Assembly (NCBI GenBank): GCA_964540515.1
Contig: CAZIMS010000001.1
Coordinates: forward strand, 186,001-250,000
Reading direction: 5' to 3'
Origin: JAOAGA01 sp964540515
Lineage (GTDB): Bacteria > CALINM01
DNA: 64,000 bases
The notes beneath the pieces are model-generated. The model ran no database searches. It was not told the DNA's origin and saw only the letters and a list, made by a program, of their open reading frames with translations. Both the position numbers and the translations under genes were made by a program. Below are positions 52,778 through 60,741 of the stretch, one piece after another (the stretch's first letter is position 1; each line of letters starts with the position of its first letter).

Positions 52778-53562
52778 TAGGTACCCAAAGTGCCCATCTT
52801 TCTTGACCTTTTTTCAAGAAACATAAAAACAATAATACCCAAAAAGAGATAAAATAATGTATTGGCTACAAGTAAAAGATGATAATTTAAATCTATTTTA
52901 TAGCCACCCTCATTGAAAATTATATTTTTCATAATATCCAAGCCTGCCGTCATAGGAAGGACCTTTGATAAGCTCTGTAAACTCTCAGGAAAAACCTGAA
53001 CTGGAAAAAGTGCTCCAGTAAAAATAAGAAGCAAAAACCTTGTGATTGTTGTTACTGGACCTAACCTTTTAAATATTAATGTTAACCCAGCAAAAAAAAG
53101 CCCAAGACCATAGAGGCCTAAATAGGTTAAAAAGAAAAAAGGTAATACCTTAAGAGGTATTGAGATTTTTAGATCAAAAATATAGTTAAAGAGAAAAAGA
53201 ATTAATAAAGCATTAAATAGAGTTATAAAAAAGCGAGCAATGCTTCTTCCAAACATGTTGTAAATTAAAGAGTAAGGAGTAAGTGCTATCTGCTCAAGTA
53301 TTCCTATGTGTAAATCTTCTCTCAAAGCAGAGCTTAAATGACCCACCGCATCAAGAGCAAAAAACCAAACAAGAAAGCCTATAAGCTTGTGAGAGGTTGA
53401 AACCTTATCTATAACAAAGCTACCATTAATAATAGTTGAAGAAGAATAGACAAAACCAAGGAATATAAAAGAAAGCATTACAATAGAGGAAAATCTTTCA
53501 AAAATATACCTTCTAAAATAAACAAACTCTCTATAACTCTCTGCCAAAATAATAGAAAACAT
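52774..53562 (-). CDS. ABC-2 type transporter permease
   Basis: 262 residues with six hydrophobic helices and the ABC-2 pattern: an N-terminal cytoplasmic segment (RRYIFERFSSIVML), then FTGALFPVQVFPESLQSLSKVLPMTAGLDIMKN near the end. It would pair with the ATPase encoded 17 bp upstream. The substrate is unknown. Confidence 0.85.
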   Translation of the reverse strand: MFSIILAESYREFVYFRRYIFERFSSIVMLSFIFLGFVYSSSTIINGSFVIDKVSTSHKLIGFLVWFFALDAVGHLSSALREDLHIGILEQIALTPYSLIYNMFGRSIARFFITLFNALLILFLFNYIFDLKISIPLKVLPFFFLTYLGLYGLGLFFAGLTLIFKRLGPVTTITRFLLLIFTGALFPVQVFPESLQSLSKVLPMTAGLDIMKNIIFNEGGYKIDLNYHLLLVANTLFYLFLGIIVFMFLEKRSRKMGTLGTY

Positions 53563-53579
53563 TGGCTACTCCAAAAAAT

Positions 53580-54458
53580 TTATGACCCTTGAGAGGCCTT
53601 TAAAAAAATGTCCTCTAAAGACTGTTCTCTTGTCTCTATATCAATCAATGTCCTATTTTTATCTTTTTGCAGCAAATTTAAAAACTCAGGAAGTTCTTCT
53701 TTGGTTAATTTTTTTTCGAGGGTCTTTAAATGATTGCCTTCTTTAAACGTAAAAATATAAATTTTCTCAGCAAATCTCTTTTTGATCTCAACAATACTAT
53801 CAAAAGACTTAACCTTACCTTCTTTTAAGAAAATTAGGCAATCGCAGTTTTTTTCAATAATATCCATTTGATGAGAGGTTAAGATAACTGTTTTATTTTC
53901 TATATAAACAAGATCTTTAATTACTCTTTGCATAGCAAGACTTGAAGAGAGGTCGAGCCCTAAAGTAGGCTCATCAAGTAATAGAATAGATGGATTATGT
54001 AATGTAGAAATAGTTATAGCTATTTTTTGTTTCATCCCTTGTGAGAGATTTCTTACAGGCATGTTAATCTTATCAATGATATTAAAGAGCTCGAAATACT
54101 TTAAAGCTCTTGATATAGCATGTTTTAGCTCTATACCTTTTAATAAAGCAAAGTATCTTACATTTTGTAGTGGCGTAAAGTTCCAAAAAATATTGCGTGA
54201 CCCTTCAAGTATAGCCCCTATATTTTTAAGTAATCTAAAATTAGAAGGGTAGAGTGTATCGTTATCTATATATACATTTCCCTCATCTGGGTAGATTAAG
54301 CCACAGATTGTTTTAAGTAAGGTTGTCTTTCCTGCCCCATTAGGACCTATAACACCATATATTTTTGATTTTTCGAAACAAATGGATACATTTGAGAGGG
54401 CCTCAATATATCCCTTTGAGCTTTTGTAAGTTTTTGTTAAATTTTTTACCTCAAGCAT
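53580..54458 (-). CDS. ABC transporter ATP-binding protein
   Basis: 292 residues: Walker A GPNGAGKTT, signature LSQGMKQKIAI, Walker B ILLLDEPTLGLDL, H-loop LTSHQMD, and a C-terminal region of about 80 residues as in DrrA/CcmA-type exporters. The start is ATG at 54458, overlapping the stop of the small upstream gene (TGATG). It drives the ABC-2 permease downstream. Confidence 0.93.
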   Translation of the reverse strand: MLEVKNLTKTYKSSKGYIEALSNVSICFEKSKIYGVIGPNGAGKTTLLKTICGLIYPDEGNVYIDNDTLYPSNFRLLKNIGAILEGSRNIFWNFTPLQNVRYFALLKGIELKHAISRALKYFELFNIIDKINMPVRNLSQGMKQKIAITISTLHNPSILLLDEPTLGLDLSSSLAMQRVIKDLVYIENKTVILTSHQMDIIEKNCDCLIFLKEGKVKSFDSIVEIKKRFAEKIYIFTFKEGNHLKTLEKKLTKEELPEFLNLLQKDKNRTLIDIETREQSLEDIFLKASQGS

Positions 54459-54628
54459 CAATCATCTTTCTTTATGAAGAAAATAAAGGCCATAACAGGT
54501 CTTCTGGAAGAATCTCTGGCTACAAAATGAATACTGTCAAATACATATCCCTTTTGAGTCCATTCGTTAAGAGCATCCTCAACAGTCTCATCAGTAACTA
54601 TACTAAGCTCCACAACTTTGTAAACCAT
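54458..54628 (-). CDS. 56-residue protein leading the ABC operon
   Basis: Read by hand: MVYKVVELSIVTDETVEDALNEW...GYVFDSIHFVARD, then RPVMAFIFFIKKDD. The VE..LNEW..KGY pattern followed by a strand resembles DUF4177-type small proteins. It ends in TGATG with the ATPase start, so they are coupled. The ATG has no ribosome site but a perfect TATAAT 6 nt upstream. Role unknown. Confidence 0.65.
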   Translation of the reverse strand: MVYKVVELSIVTDETVEDALNEWTQKGYVFDSIHFVARDSSRRPVMAFIFFIKKDD

Positions 54629-54634
54629 AGGATT

Positions 54635-54640
54635 ATTATA
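54635..54640 (-). promoter_or_regulatory. -10 box of a candidate leaderless promoter (ABC operon)
   Basis: TATAAT on the minus strand, exactly 6 nt (AATCCT) before the ATG at 54628. The -35 region (TTCTAA at 17 bp) is weak. Confidence 0.5.
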
Positions 54641-54704
54641 AAGTGATAAATAGATTTTTAGAAGATTTTTAAGTAGAATTATAAAAAAGATTATGGAGGA
54701 TTAT

Positions 54705-54911
54705 ATGCCATACGTAAATATTAAAATTACAAAAGATAGTGCCTCATCAGAACAGAAGGCTCTAGTAATCAAGGAAGTAACAAACTTACTCGTTACAATC
54801 TTAGGTAAAAACCCTCAAACAACAGTTGTTGTAATAGAAGAAGTCGATACAGATAATTGGGGTATTGGTGGGGAGACTGTAACAGCCCGAAGAAAAAGAG
54901 AGGGTTGTTAA
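54705..54911 (+). CDS. 4-oxalocrotonate tautomerase-family protein
   Basis: 68 residues. Starting at 54705 gives MPYVNIKITKD, so that proline becomes residue 1 after Met removal, the catalytic base of this family. GGAGG lies 5 nt upstream. An ATG four codons earlier would bury the proline. NWGIGGETVTARR is the usual C-terminal part. Substrate unknown; no aromatic degradation genes nearby. Confidence 0.88.
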   Translation: MPYVNIKITKDSASSEQKALVIKEVTNLLVTILGKNPQTTVVVIEEVDTDNWGIGGETVTARRKREGC

Positions 54912-54920
54912 TTTTTAAGA

Positions 54921-54994
54921 TGGCGGCACAGGGATTTGAACCCCGGACACTGCGGATATGAGCCGCATGCTCTGACCACCTGAGCTATGCCGCC
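54921..54994 (-). tRNA. tRNA-Met (CAT anticodon)
   Basis: Cloverleaf: acceptor GGCGGCA/TGCCGCC with discriminator A, D arm GCTC...GAGC, anticodon stem TGCGG/CCGCA with loop CTCATAT (anticodon CAT), T arm CGGGGTTCAAATCCCTG. G1-C72 pairing argues for elongator rather than initiator; a tRNA-Ile2 reading is less likely. CCA is not encoded. Confidence 0.93.
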
Positions 54995-55005
54995 AGTAGT
55001 AGGAT

Positions 55006-55034
55006 ATGATATTTTTTTTTAAGAAAAAAATCAA
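55006..55034 (-). promoter_or_regulatory. Promoter of tRNA-Met
   Basis: TTGATT (55029-55034), 17 bp, TATCAT (55006-55011), 11 bp before the tRNA. It lies just after the cooS stop. Confidence 0.55.
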
Positions 55035-55040
55035 TAAAAA

Positions 55041-56909
55041 TTAAAGACCCAGTGCCTTTCTTTTTTTCATTATATGTTCAATAATTAAATCAGCTGCCTT
55101 TACTGGATCTGGCTCAACGGCAAACTTAGCACCAAAGACACCTTCGAGACCATTTACAGCCAGATCAGTAATTTTTTTGCTACCAAGGATTGGCGGCATA
55201 ACACCCAAAACTGTGTAAATACCACTTGCCATAACATAAAAGGCTATGGCTACAGCCTTCTCAGAGTACCATTCAGGGGCAGCACCAGCTATAGGTAGAT
55301 CGCATATATCAACCCCCAGGGTATTAGCAAGGGCACTGGCTACAACAAGAATTCTTGAGTTATCAACACAGGAACCTATATGAAGTGATGGTGGTATACC
55401 TAAGGCATTACATACAGCCTTAAGACCTGCTCCTGCATACTCCTTCCCTTCGGGTACTTGCAGGCCTGCTTTACCTATAGCCACATTAGCACAACCTGTT
55501 GTAAGGACAAGTATATCGTTGCTGATCAATCTTTTTGCCAGCTCTACATGACCATAATCATGCTTAATTTTTGGATTGTTGCAACCTACTATTCCAACAG
55601 CTCCTTTTATATTTCCAGCCTTTATGGCATCAATCAGAGGATTTAAAGTACCCCCTAAGGCTTTAAGTATAGCCTCTACTGAAAAACCAGTCATACTCTT
55701 TACTTCTGCTACTGGTATATAAACTCTCTCTTTTCTTCTATTCTTAAAGTTTTCAACGGCAAGTTTTACTATCTTGAAGGCCTTTTCCTTTGCGTTTTCA
55801 GGTGTAAACTCTATATGCTCCATACCAGGAAATTTTGCCTTATCGGAAGTAGAAAACATAAGAGAGTGATAACATTTTGCTATCTCTCCTAGGGCTGGCA
55901 TTATACATTGATAGTCAACAATCATTGCCTCAACAGCACCTGTTACAAGAGTTAACTCTGTCATCAAATGATTACCAGCCATAGGGATGCCTTTTCTCAT
56001 AAGAAGCTCATTGCCTGTACAACAAAGACCAGCTAAATTAATACCTTTAGCACCATAGGATCTTGCTAAATCATTTAACTCTTTATCTTCAACTGCTAAA
56101 AAAACCATTTCAGAGACAACAGGGTTATGACCATGAACAAGAATATTAACATAGTCTTCCTTCAAAACACCTAAATTAAGAGCTGATACCTTTGGCTCAG
56201 GTGTGCCAAAAAGTATATCCGATACATAAGTCCCTATCATAGAGCCACCATAACCATCGGCAAGACTTGTTCTAACACCCTGTAGCAATAGGGAGACGTA
56301 ATCATTATCAACGCCCATGTGACTTCTGTGCATAGACTCTGTAACCTCCCTGTCTATCCCTCGTGGTATGACATTTAACTTTCTCCAAAGCTCCTTTCTT
56401 TTCTCTGGAGCAAGGGCAATAAAAGAGAGCTCGCTTTTTTTCATACCAAAATCTTCCATCATAGCCAGAGCAAGCTCTTTTGCAATATCTTTTAAAGACT
56501 TGCCATCTACTGGAATATTATAAATCTTTGCGATATTCCTAAGTTTTTCTTCATCTTTAATCTCATAACCTCCTGCTTTGCCATCTCCTACCTTATACAA
56601 AACCTCTACTAAATCCCTTCCGTGATCTGAGTGAGAGGCTGAACCAGCAGCTATCATTCTTAAGAGATTCCTTGCTACCATGATCTCTGCATCGGCACCG
56701 CAGACCCCTTTTTGTGGTCCATCTCCAAAAGGATCAATCCTACAGGGTCCCATTGTACAGATTCGACAGGAAAGCCCAAGCTCACAGTATCCACAATGGG
56801 GCTCTTGAGCCTTTTTTCTATCCCATACAAGCTCTATATTCTCTTCTTCAGCCTTCTTAATTGTCTCTATTGCATCTTTACATATGGAAAACTCTTTATA
56901 ATCTTTCAT
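55041..56909 (-). CDS. cooS: Anaerobic Ni-containing carbon monoxide dehydrogenase catalytic subunit
   Basis: 622 residues. B-cluster cysteines C48, C51, C56 and C70 are all present (SCRICTMGPCRIDPF...VCGAD). C-cluster ligands are visible in VHGHNPVVSE, GLCCTGNE, YQCIMP, GCNNP, TTGCANVAIGKAGL and IGSCVDNSR, with the catalytic lysine in EWYSEKAVA. At the D-cluster position it has C39-x-x-C42 and serine at 47, not the C39/C47 pair of the Carboxydothermus enzyme, which suggests a [2Fe-2S] D-cluster. It oxidises CO to CO2 in the cytoplasm and gives electrons to CooF, encoded just upstream. Confidence 0.97.
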   Translation of the reverse strand: MKDYKEFSICKDAIETIKKAEEENIELVWDRKKAQEPHCGYCELGLSCRICTMGPCRIDPFGDGPQKGVCGADAEIMVARNLLRMIAAGSASHSDHGRDLVEVLYKVGDGKAGGYEIKDEEKLRNIAKIYNIPVDGKSLKDIAKELALAMMEDFGMKKSELSFIALAPEKRKELWRKLNVIPRGIDREVTESMHRSHMGVDNDYVSLLLQGVRTSLADGYGGSMIGTYVSDILFGTPEPKVSALNLGVLKEDYVNILVHGHNPVVSEMVFLAVEDKELNDLARSYGAKGINLAGLCCTGNELLMRKGIPMAGNHLMTELTLVTGAVEAMIVDYQCIMPALGEIAKCYHSLMFSTSDKAKFPGMEHIEFTPENAKEKAFKIVKLAVENFKNRRKERVYIPVAEVKSMTGFSVEAILKALGGTLNPLIDAIKAGNIKGAVGIVGCNNPKIKHDYGHVELAKRLISNDILVLTTGCANVAIGKAGLQVPEGKEYAGAGLKAVCNALGIPPSLHIGSCVDNSRILVVASALANTLGVDICDLPIAGAAPEWYSEKAVAIAFYVMASGIYTVLGVMPPILGSKKITDLAVNGLEGVFGAKFAVEPDPVKAADLIIEHIMKKRKALGL

Positions 56910-56911
56910 AT

Positions 56912-57508
56912 CTACCTCCTTGATATCTCTTTAAGTGATCTTTCATAACTCTTCAAAAGACTATAACTATTTTCTTTTTTTTCCATTTTTTCTCTAATTC
57001 CAAGATATACAAGCTCTGCCATCTTCATTCCTTCCACATTCTCCATATAGAGATTAACATCATCATATATAAGAGCTCCTACCTTGCAAACAGAAACGCA
57101 AGCAGGGATATCTCCTTCATTTAAACGCAAAATACACTGATCACACTTGTGGGCAGCTAAGCGATTGTGAATATATCTATGGTATCTAATTACACCAAAG
57201 GGACAGGCCATAGCACACATACCACAATTAATACATCTATCAGGATTTATAAGTACAATTTCGTCATTATTAGCTCTATAAATTGCCTTTGTTATACAGG
57301 CATTTTCACAGGGAGCAGGGCTGCAATGCCTACATTTATTTGGAAGAGGCTCATTATCTTTAGTCTTTACAATATGTATTCTCGGTTTGGATAAAATTTC
57401 CTCGAAAATAGAGAAATTATCTTTTGATTTTGAATGAGCCAGTGCACACTGAAACTTACATTGCATACAGCCTACACATCTTTCTGGATTTATAATAACC
57501 GTCTTCAT
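56912..57508 (-). CDS. cooF: CooF-type 4Fe-4S electron-transfer protein
   Basis: 198 residues with four cysteine clusters: CVGCMQCKFQCALAH, CRHCSPAPCENACITKAI, CINCGMCAMACPFGV and CDQCILRLNEGDIPACVSVC. These hold about four [4Fe-4S] centres. In CO-oxidisers this protein carries electrons from CooS to hydrogenase, or here more likely to the flavoprotein beside it. It ends 2 bp before cooS. Confidence 0.93.
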   Translation of the reverse strand: MKTVIINPERCVGCMQCKFQCALAHSKSKDNFSIFEEILSKPRIHIVKTKDNEPLPNKCRHCSPAPCENACITKAIYRANNDEIVLINPDRCINCGMCAMACPFGVIRYHRYIHNRLAAHKCDQCILRLNEGDIPACVSVCKVGALIYDDVNLYMENVEGMKMAELVYLGIREKMEKKENSYSLLKSYERSLKEISRR

Positions 57509-57523
57509 AACAGTACCTCCTAA

Positions 57524-58723
57524 CTAAAACTTACTATCAAGTCGTGGTGTTACTGACAAAAATTCTTCAGGATCAGAAACTTTAGTGTCACCTCTTTTCA
57601 CAAGATTTACATATATCCCTGCTTCTTCAGGGTTATTTAAAAAGGCCATACCTACAAGTACACCCTCTTTAATTGCAATCTTTCTTAACTGATTCTTTCC
57701 TTTATTCCAAAGAGAATATACCAAAACATTATCTCCTTTCAGAATACCTGCTGATATAAGATGAAAATCCCCCATCTTAAGGCTATTCATAGGCATAGCG
57801 CCAGGATAGGGAATATCTCTTCCTAAGATATTCAAGGCGCAGAAGTAGCCTTGTTCAACAGCCATAGGCCATATGGCGTTCATATATCTATCTTTTCGTA
57901 CAATATCAAATGCCTCGATACAATCACCTATAGCATAAATATCTTTGTCTGAAGTTCTTAAATACTCATCCACTATAATTCCACTCTCACAGATAAGTCC
58001 TGCTTCCTTAGCTAAGCCGATATTAGCTCTTACCCCTTTACCAACTACTACAAGATCGCTAATTAGCTCTCTTCCATCTCTAAGATTAACCTTAGTTTTT
58101 CCGTCTATTTTTTCTACTTCAACAACATCAGATCTAAGCTTAAGGTCAATCCCCATCTTAATAAGCTCTTTTCCCACAATATTTCCTGTTTCTTCATCAG
58201 CCGTAACGGACAAAGGATAGGGAGAAGTTATTACCATTGATATTTTAATCTGTCTCTTAAAAAAGCCGTAGGCGGCCTTTATCCCTACATAACCACCACC
58301 TACAATAACTACAGATTCTCTAAGTTTTTTTTCTATCTTTTTTGCATCCTTTAGATACCTTAAGGTAAAGACATTTTTCTCTTCCTTACAATAGGTAGGA
58401 TGGAGTGGATCGGCACCTATTGCCAATACTAACTTATCGTAGGCTATCTCCATTCCACTATCCAAGAGAAGGCTTTTTTTCTCTCTGTTAATTTTAACTA
58501 CACTTTTGCCTGTCAAAACTGTTGCTCTACTTATCTTGCTTACTTCGGAAATGATAAGGTCCTTTTCTTCTAACTCTTTCCCCAAAAGATTGGTTAGGAG
58601 GCAACGAGAGTAGATATTGTCTTCATTAGTAATGGCGATAATATTATGGCCTTCAGAAAAATTAATGAGATTTTCTAAACAAGATAGGCCGCCTGCACTA
58701 AGGCCTACTATTACGATGTTCAT
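57524..58723 (-). CDS. FAD-dependent NAD(P)H oxidoreductase of the CODH operon
   Basis: 399 residues of the NirB/rubredoxin-reductase flavoprotein fold: FAD site VGLSAGGLSCLENL, NAD site VIVGGGYVGIKAAYGF, and YAIGDCIEA near the end. The cooF-cooS-flavoprotein set is known in CO-metabolising anaerobes, where it passes electrons from CO to NAD(P)+. Its first Gly-rich motif has S-A-G instead of G-P-A. It is the first gene of the operon, starts without a ribosome site, and may be translated from a leaderless mRNA. Confidence 0.9.
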   Translation of the reverse strand: MNIVIVGLSAGGLSCLENLINFSEGHNIIAITNEDNIYSRCLLTNLLGKELEEKDLIISEVSKISRATVLTGKSVVKINREKKSLLLDSGMEIAYDKLVLAIGADPLHPTYCKEEKNVFTLRYLKDAKKIEKKLRESVVIVGGGYVGIKAAYGFFKRQIKISMVITSPYPLSVTADEETGNIVGKELIKMGIDLKLRSDVVEVEKIDGKTKVNLRDGRELISDLVVVGKGVRANIGLAKEAGLICESGIIVDEYLRTSDKDIYAIGDCIEAFDIVRKDRYMNAIWPMAVEQGYFCALNILGRDIPYPGAMPMNSLKMGDFHLISAGILKGDNVLVYSLWNKGKNQLRKIAIKEGVLVGMAFLNNPEEAGIYVNLVKRGDTKVSDPEEFLSVTPRLDSKF

Positions 58724-58729
58724 ATTATC

Positions 58730-58757
58730 TATTTAGCATTTTTTGAAAATTTGTCAA
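58730..58757 (-). promoter_or_regulatory. Promoter of the CO dehydrogenase operon (leaderless)
   Basis: Consensus TTGACA (58752-58757), 16 bp ending in TGC, and TAAATA (58730-58735): a strong extended -10. Only 6 nt (GATAAT) lie between the -10 and the ATG at 58723. Confidence 0.75.
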
Positions 58758-58838
58758 GAGCAGAATCATTTAAGCCTTTAAAACAGTTTTAACTATTAAA
58801 AGATAAAGAATGATAGGTGTATGCAATTTAAGTGATAG

Positions 58839-59033
58839 GTGATAAGTTATATGCAAAAGACGCAATCCCTTTACATGCCTGTGCCTAAAGGTATGGACCT
58901 TGATGCAATATTCTGCATAAAAACAGACAGAATTCTTAGGAATGATAACACAATAAGCTATAAAAAAGCCATATCATATATAGGAGGTGATGTCAGGGAA
59001 GATAGTAAAAATAACGTAAGGTATATTTGGTGA
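58839..59033 (+). pseudogene. ISNCY/IS1202-type transposase C-terminal remnant
   Basis: About 60 residues: YMPVPKGMDLDAIFCIKTDRILRNDNTISYKKAISYI resembles the beta-strand domain after the catalytic core of ISNCY-type integrase-like transposases. Everything upstream is missing. The following bases to about 59080 (GGACATTGTTATTTTG...) may be the element's end. The rest of 58724-59168 holds two promoters and no gene. Confidence 0.55.
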
Positions 59034-59153
59034 AAATAGGACATTGTTATTTTGACTTGACAGTTTTTTGGTTTTCTTACATTGATAGTGCTGCGTTTTT
59101 TAAAAATTTAAATCTTAAGACTTCTCAATTTGTGGATGAAAGATAATTATCTA

Positions 59154-59162
59154 TGTTATTAT
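59154..59162 (+). promoter_or_regulatory. Candidate leaderless promoter of trmFO
   Basis: TGTTATTAT, an extended -10 (TATTAT at 59157-59162), followed by 6 nt (AACTTT) and the ATG at 59169. No ribosome site and no good -35 box. Confidence 0.5.
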
Positions 59163-59168
59163 AACTTT

Positions 59169-60482
59169 ATGAAAATTGCTGTTATTGGTGGTGGTCTTGC
59201 TGGTTGTGAGGCAACAGATTTATTACTAAAAAACAATCTCTCTGTTGACCTCTTTGATATGAAACCAAAAAAACTTACTCCTGCCCATAAGATGCTTACT
59301 CTTGCTGAGCTTGTATGCAGTAACTCTCTAAAGACTATGAGAGAAAACCATCCTCAAGGGATGCTTAAAAAGGAACTCCTATTTTTGAAATCTCTTATAC
59401 TTACTAAAGCATTACTTGCCAAAGTACCTTCTGGTGATGCCTTAGCTGTAGATAGAAAAATTCTATCAAAGCTTGTAACTGATGACCTGATGAAAAGAAA
59501 AAATCTAAAAATTATCAACCATGAAATGGAAAAGCTACCCGAAGGTTATGACTACTATATAATAGCCACAGGACCATTAACATCGGAAAAGTTTGTCAAT
59601 TATTTAAGTCAAGATTTGTTAGGTTCAGATAGCCTATATTTTTACGATGCTATAGCACCTATAATTGATGCTGAAAGTATTGATAAAAGCAAAGTTTTTT
59701 ATGGTTCAAGATTTAATAAGGGTGGAGATGACTACATCAATATTCCTCTTACTAAGGAGCAGTATTATTTATTTTTAGAGAGCTTACGAAAGGCAGAGAA
59801 GGTACCCCTTAGGGATTTTGAAGAACCTAAGTATTACGAAGGCTGTCTTCCCATAGAAGTATTAGCAGAGAGAGGAGACGATACCCTTGCATACGGACCT
59901 ATGAAGCCTATCGGCTTTGATGAAAAAAAAATAGGCTTTAAGCCCTATGCTGTTGTGCAGTTAAGAAAAGAAGATAAGGAAGGCACTGCATATAACATAG
60001 TAGGTTTTCAGACAAAACTTACAATAAGGGAACAGGAACGTGTTTTTAAGCTCCTACCAGGCCTTGAAAGAGCTATTTTTTTAAGATATGGCTCTATTCA
60101 TAGAAACACCTTTATTAACGCTCCCAATCATTTAAATATTACATTAAATATGAAAAATAACGAACAGGTATTCTTTGCCGGGCAGATAACTGGCGTTGAA
60201 GGATATGTTGAGTCGATAGCTACAGGTTTTTTATCAGCCTTTTTTTTAATATTAAAAATAAAGAAGATTCCCCCTATCTTGCCCTCGAGAAGGACTGCCT
60301 TAGGGGCACTACTATCTCACATTGAAAGTGAATTAAAACCCTATCAACCTTCTGGTTTGCATCTTGGGCTATTCTTAAAGGATAAATTACCAAAAAAACA
60401 AAGAGATAAGGCTATTCTTGAAAAAGAAGAGGAAGATTTTAATAAGTTTATGGAAAAAATTGATAAAATTATCTCTTTTTAA
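59169..60482 (+). CDS. trmFO: Methylenetetrahydrofolate-tRNA-(uracil-5-)-methyltransferase TrmFO
   Basis: 437 residues: FAD motif IAVIGGGLAGCEA at the N-terminus, FDMKPKKLTPAHK, ELVCSNSLKT, GVEGYVESIATG and GALLSHIES near the end. It makes m5U54 in tRNA using methylene-THF and FADH2. I start at 59169 because the dinucleotide-binding strand begins there; an in-frame GTG 13 codons upstream adds a tail not seen in the family. Confidence 0.95.
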   Translation: MKIAVIGGGLAGCEATDLLLKNNLSVDLFDMKPKKLTPAHKMLTLAELVCSNSLKTMRENHPQGMLKKELLFLKSLILTKALLAKVPSGDALAVDRKILSKLVTDDLMKRKNLKIINHEMEKLPEGYDYYIIATGPLTSEKFVNYLSQDLLGSDSLYFYDAIAPIIDAESIDKSKVFYGSRFNKGGDDYINIPLTKEQYYLFLESLRKAEKVPLRDFEEPKYYEGCLPIEVLAERGDDTLAYGPMKPIGFDEKKIGFKPYAVVQLRKEDKEGTAYNIVGFQTKLTIREQERVFKLLPGLERAIFLRYGSIHRNTFINAPNHLNITLNMKNNEQVFFAGQITGVEGYVESIATGFLSAFFLILKIKKIPPILPSRRTALGALLSHIESELKPYQPSGLHLGLFLKDKLPKKQRDKAILEKEEEDFNKFMEKIDKIISF

Positions 60483-60741
60483 TTATGCCTTCAAGCTCAG
60501 CTAAGTGCTGAAGAATAATATTCTTTTTGTTTGTGAGGGATAGCCACTTCTTATCATCGAACTTTCTGTAAGCCTCATTAATCTCTTTGTCTAATATCTC
60601 TATGTAACAAGACAAAGAGTTGTAAACACGCAATAACTCTTTATGGACTTCTTTAAGCTCTTCCTCTATCTTTTCCTTCTCTTCATTTATAAATTTTTCT
60701 ACATCATCAAGATCTTCTTTTTTCTCAATATCATCATTCAT
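60469..60741 (-). CDS. Short coiled-coil protein, function unknown
   Basis: 90 residues, rich in Glu and Lys, with heptad-like pattern (FINEEKEKIEEELKEVHKELLRVYNSL). No domain recognised. It is cotranscribed with the Lon-like protease (8-bp overlap) and overlaps the trmFO end by 14 bp from the other side. Association with the protease is plausible but unproven. Confidence 0.6.
   Translation of the reverse strand: MNDDIEKKEDLDDVEKFINEEKEKIEEELKEVHKELLRVYNSLSCYIEILDKEINEAYRKFDDKKWLSLTNKKNIILQHLAELEGIIKKR

Noticed and set aside
58743..58757. FNR/CRP-like palindrome TTGACAAATTTTCAA over the CODH -35 box
   Set aside because: The half-sites are 7 bp apart instead of 6 and it coincides with the -35 element; no stronger than chance in AT-rich DNA.
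58806..58850. Short repeats of TGATAGGTG upstream of the transposase fragment
   Set aside because: Only two imperfect copies; too short and irregular for an array. No CRISPR-like repeat series was seen anywhere in the window.
60469..60741. Antitoxin or toxin role of the 90-residue gene
   Set aside because: Only a coiled-coil pattern is visible and it is coupled to a Lon-like protease gene; no toxin-like partner.
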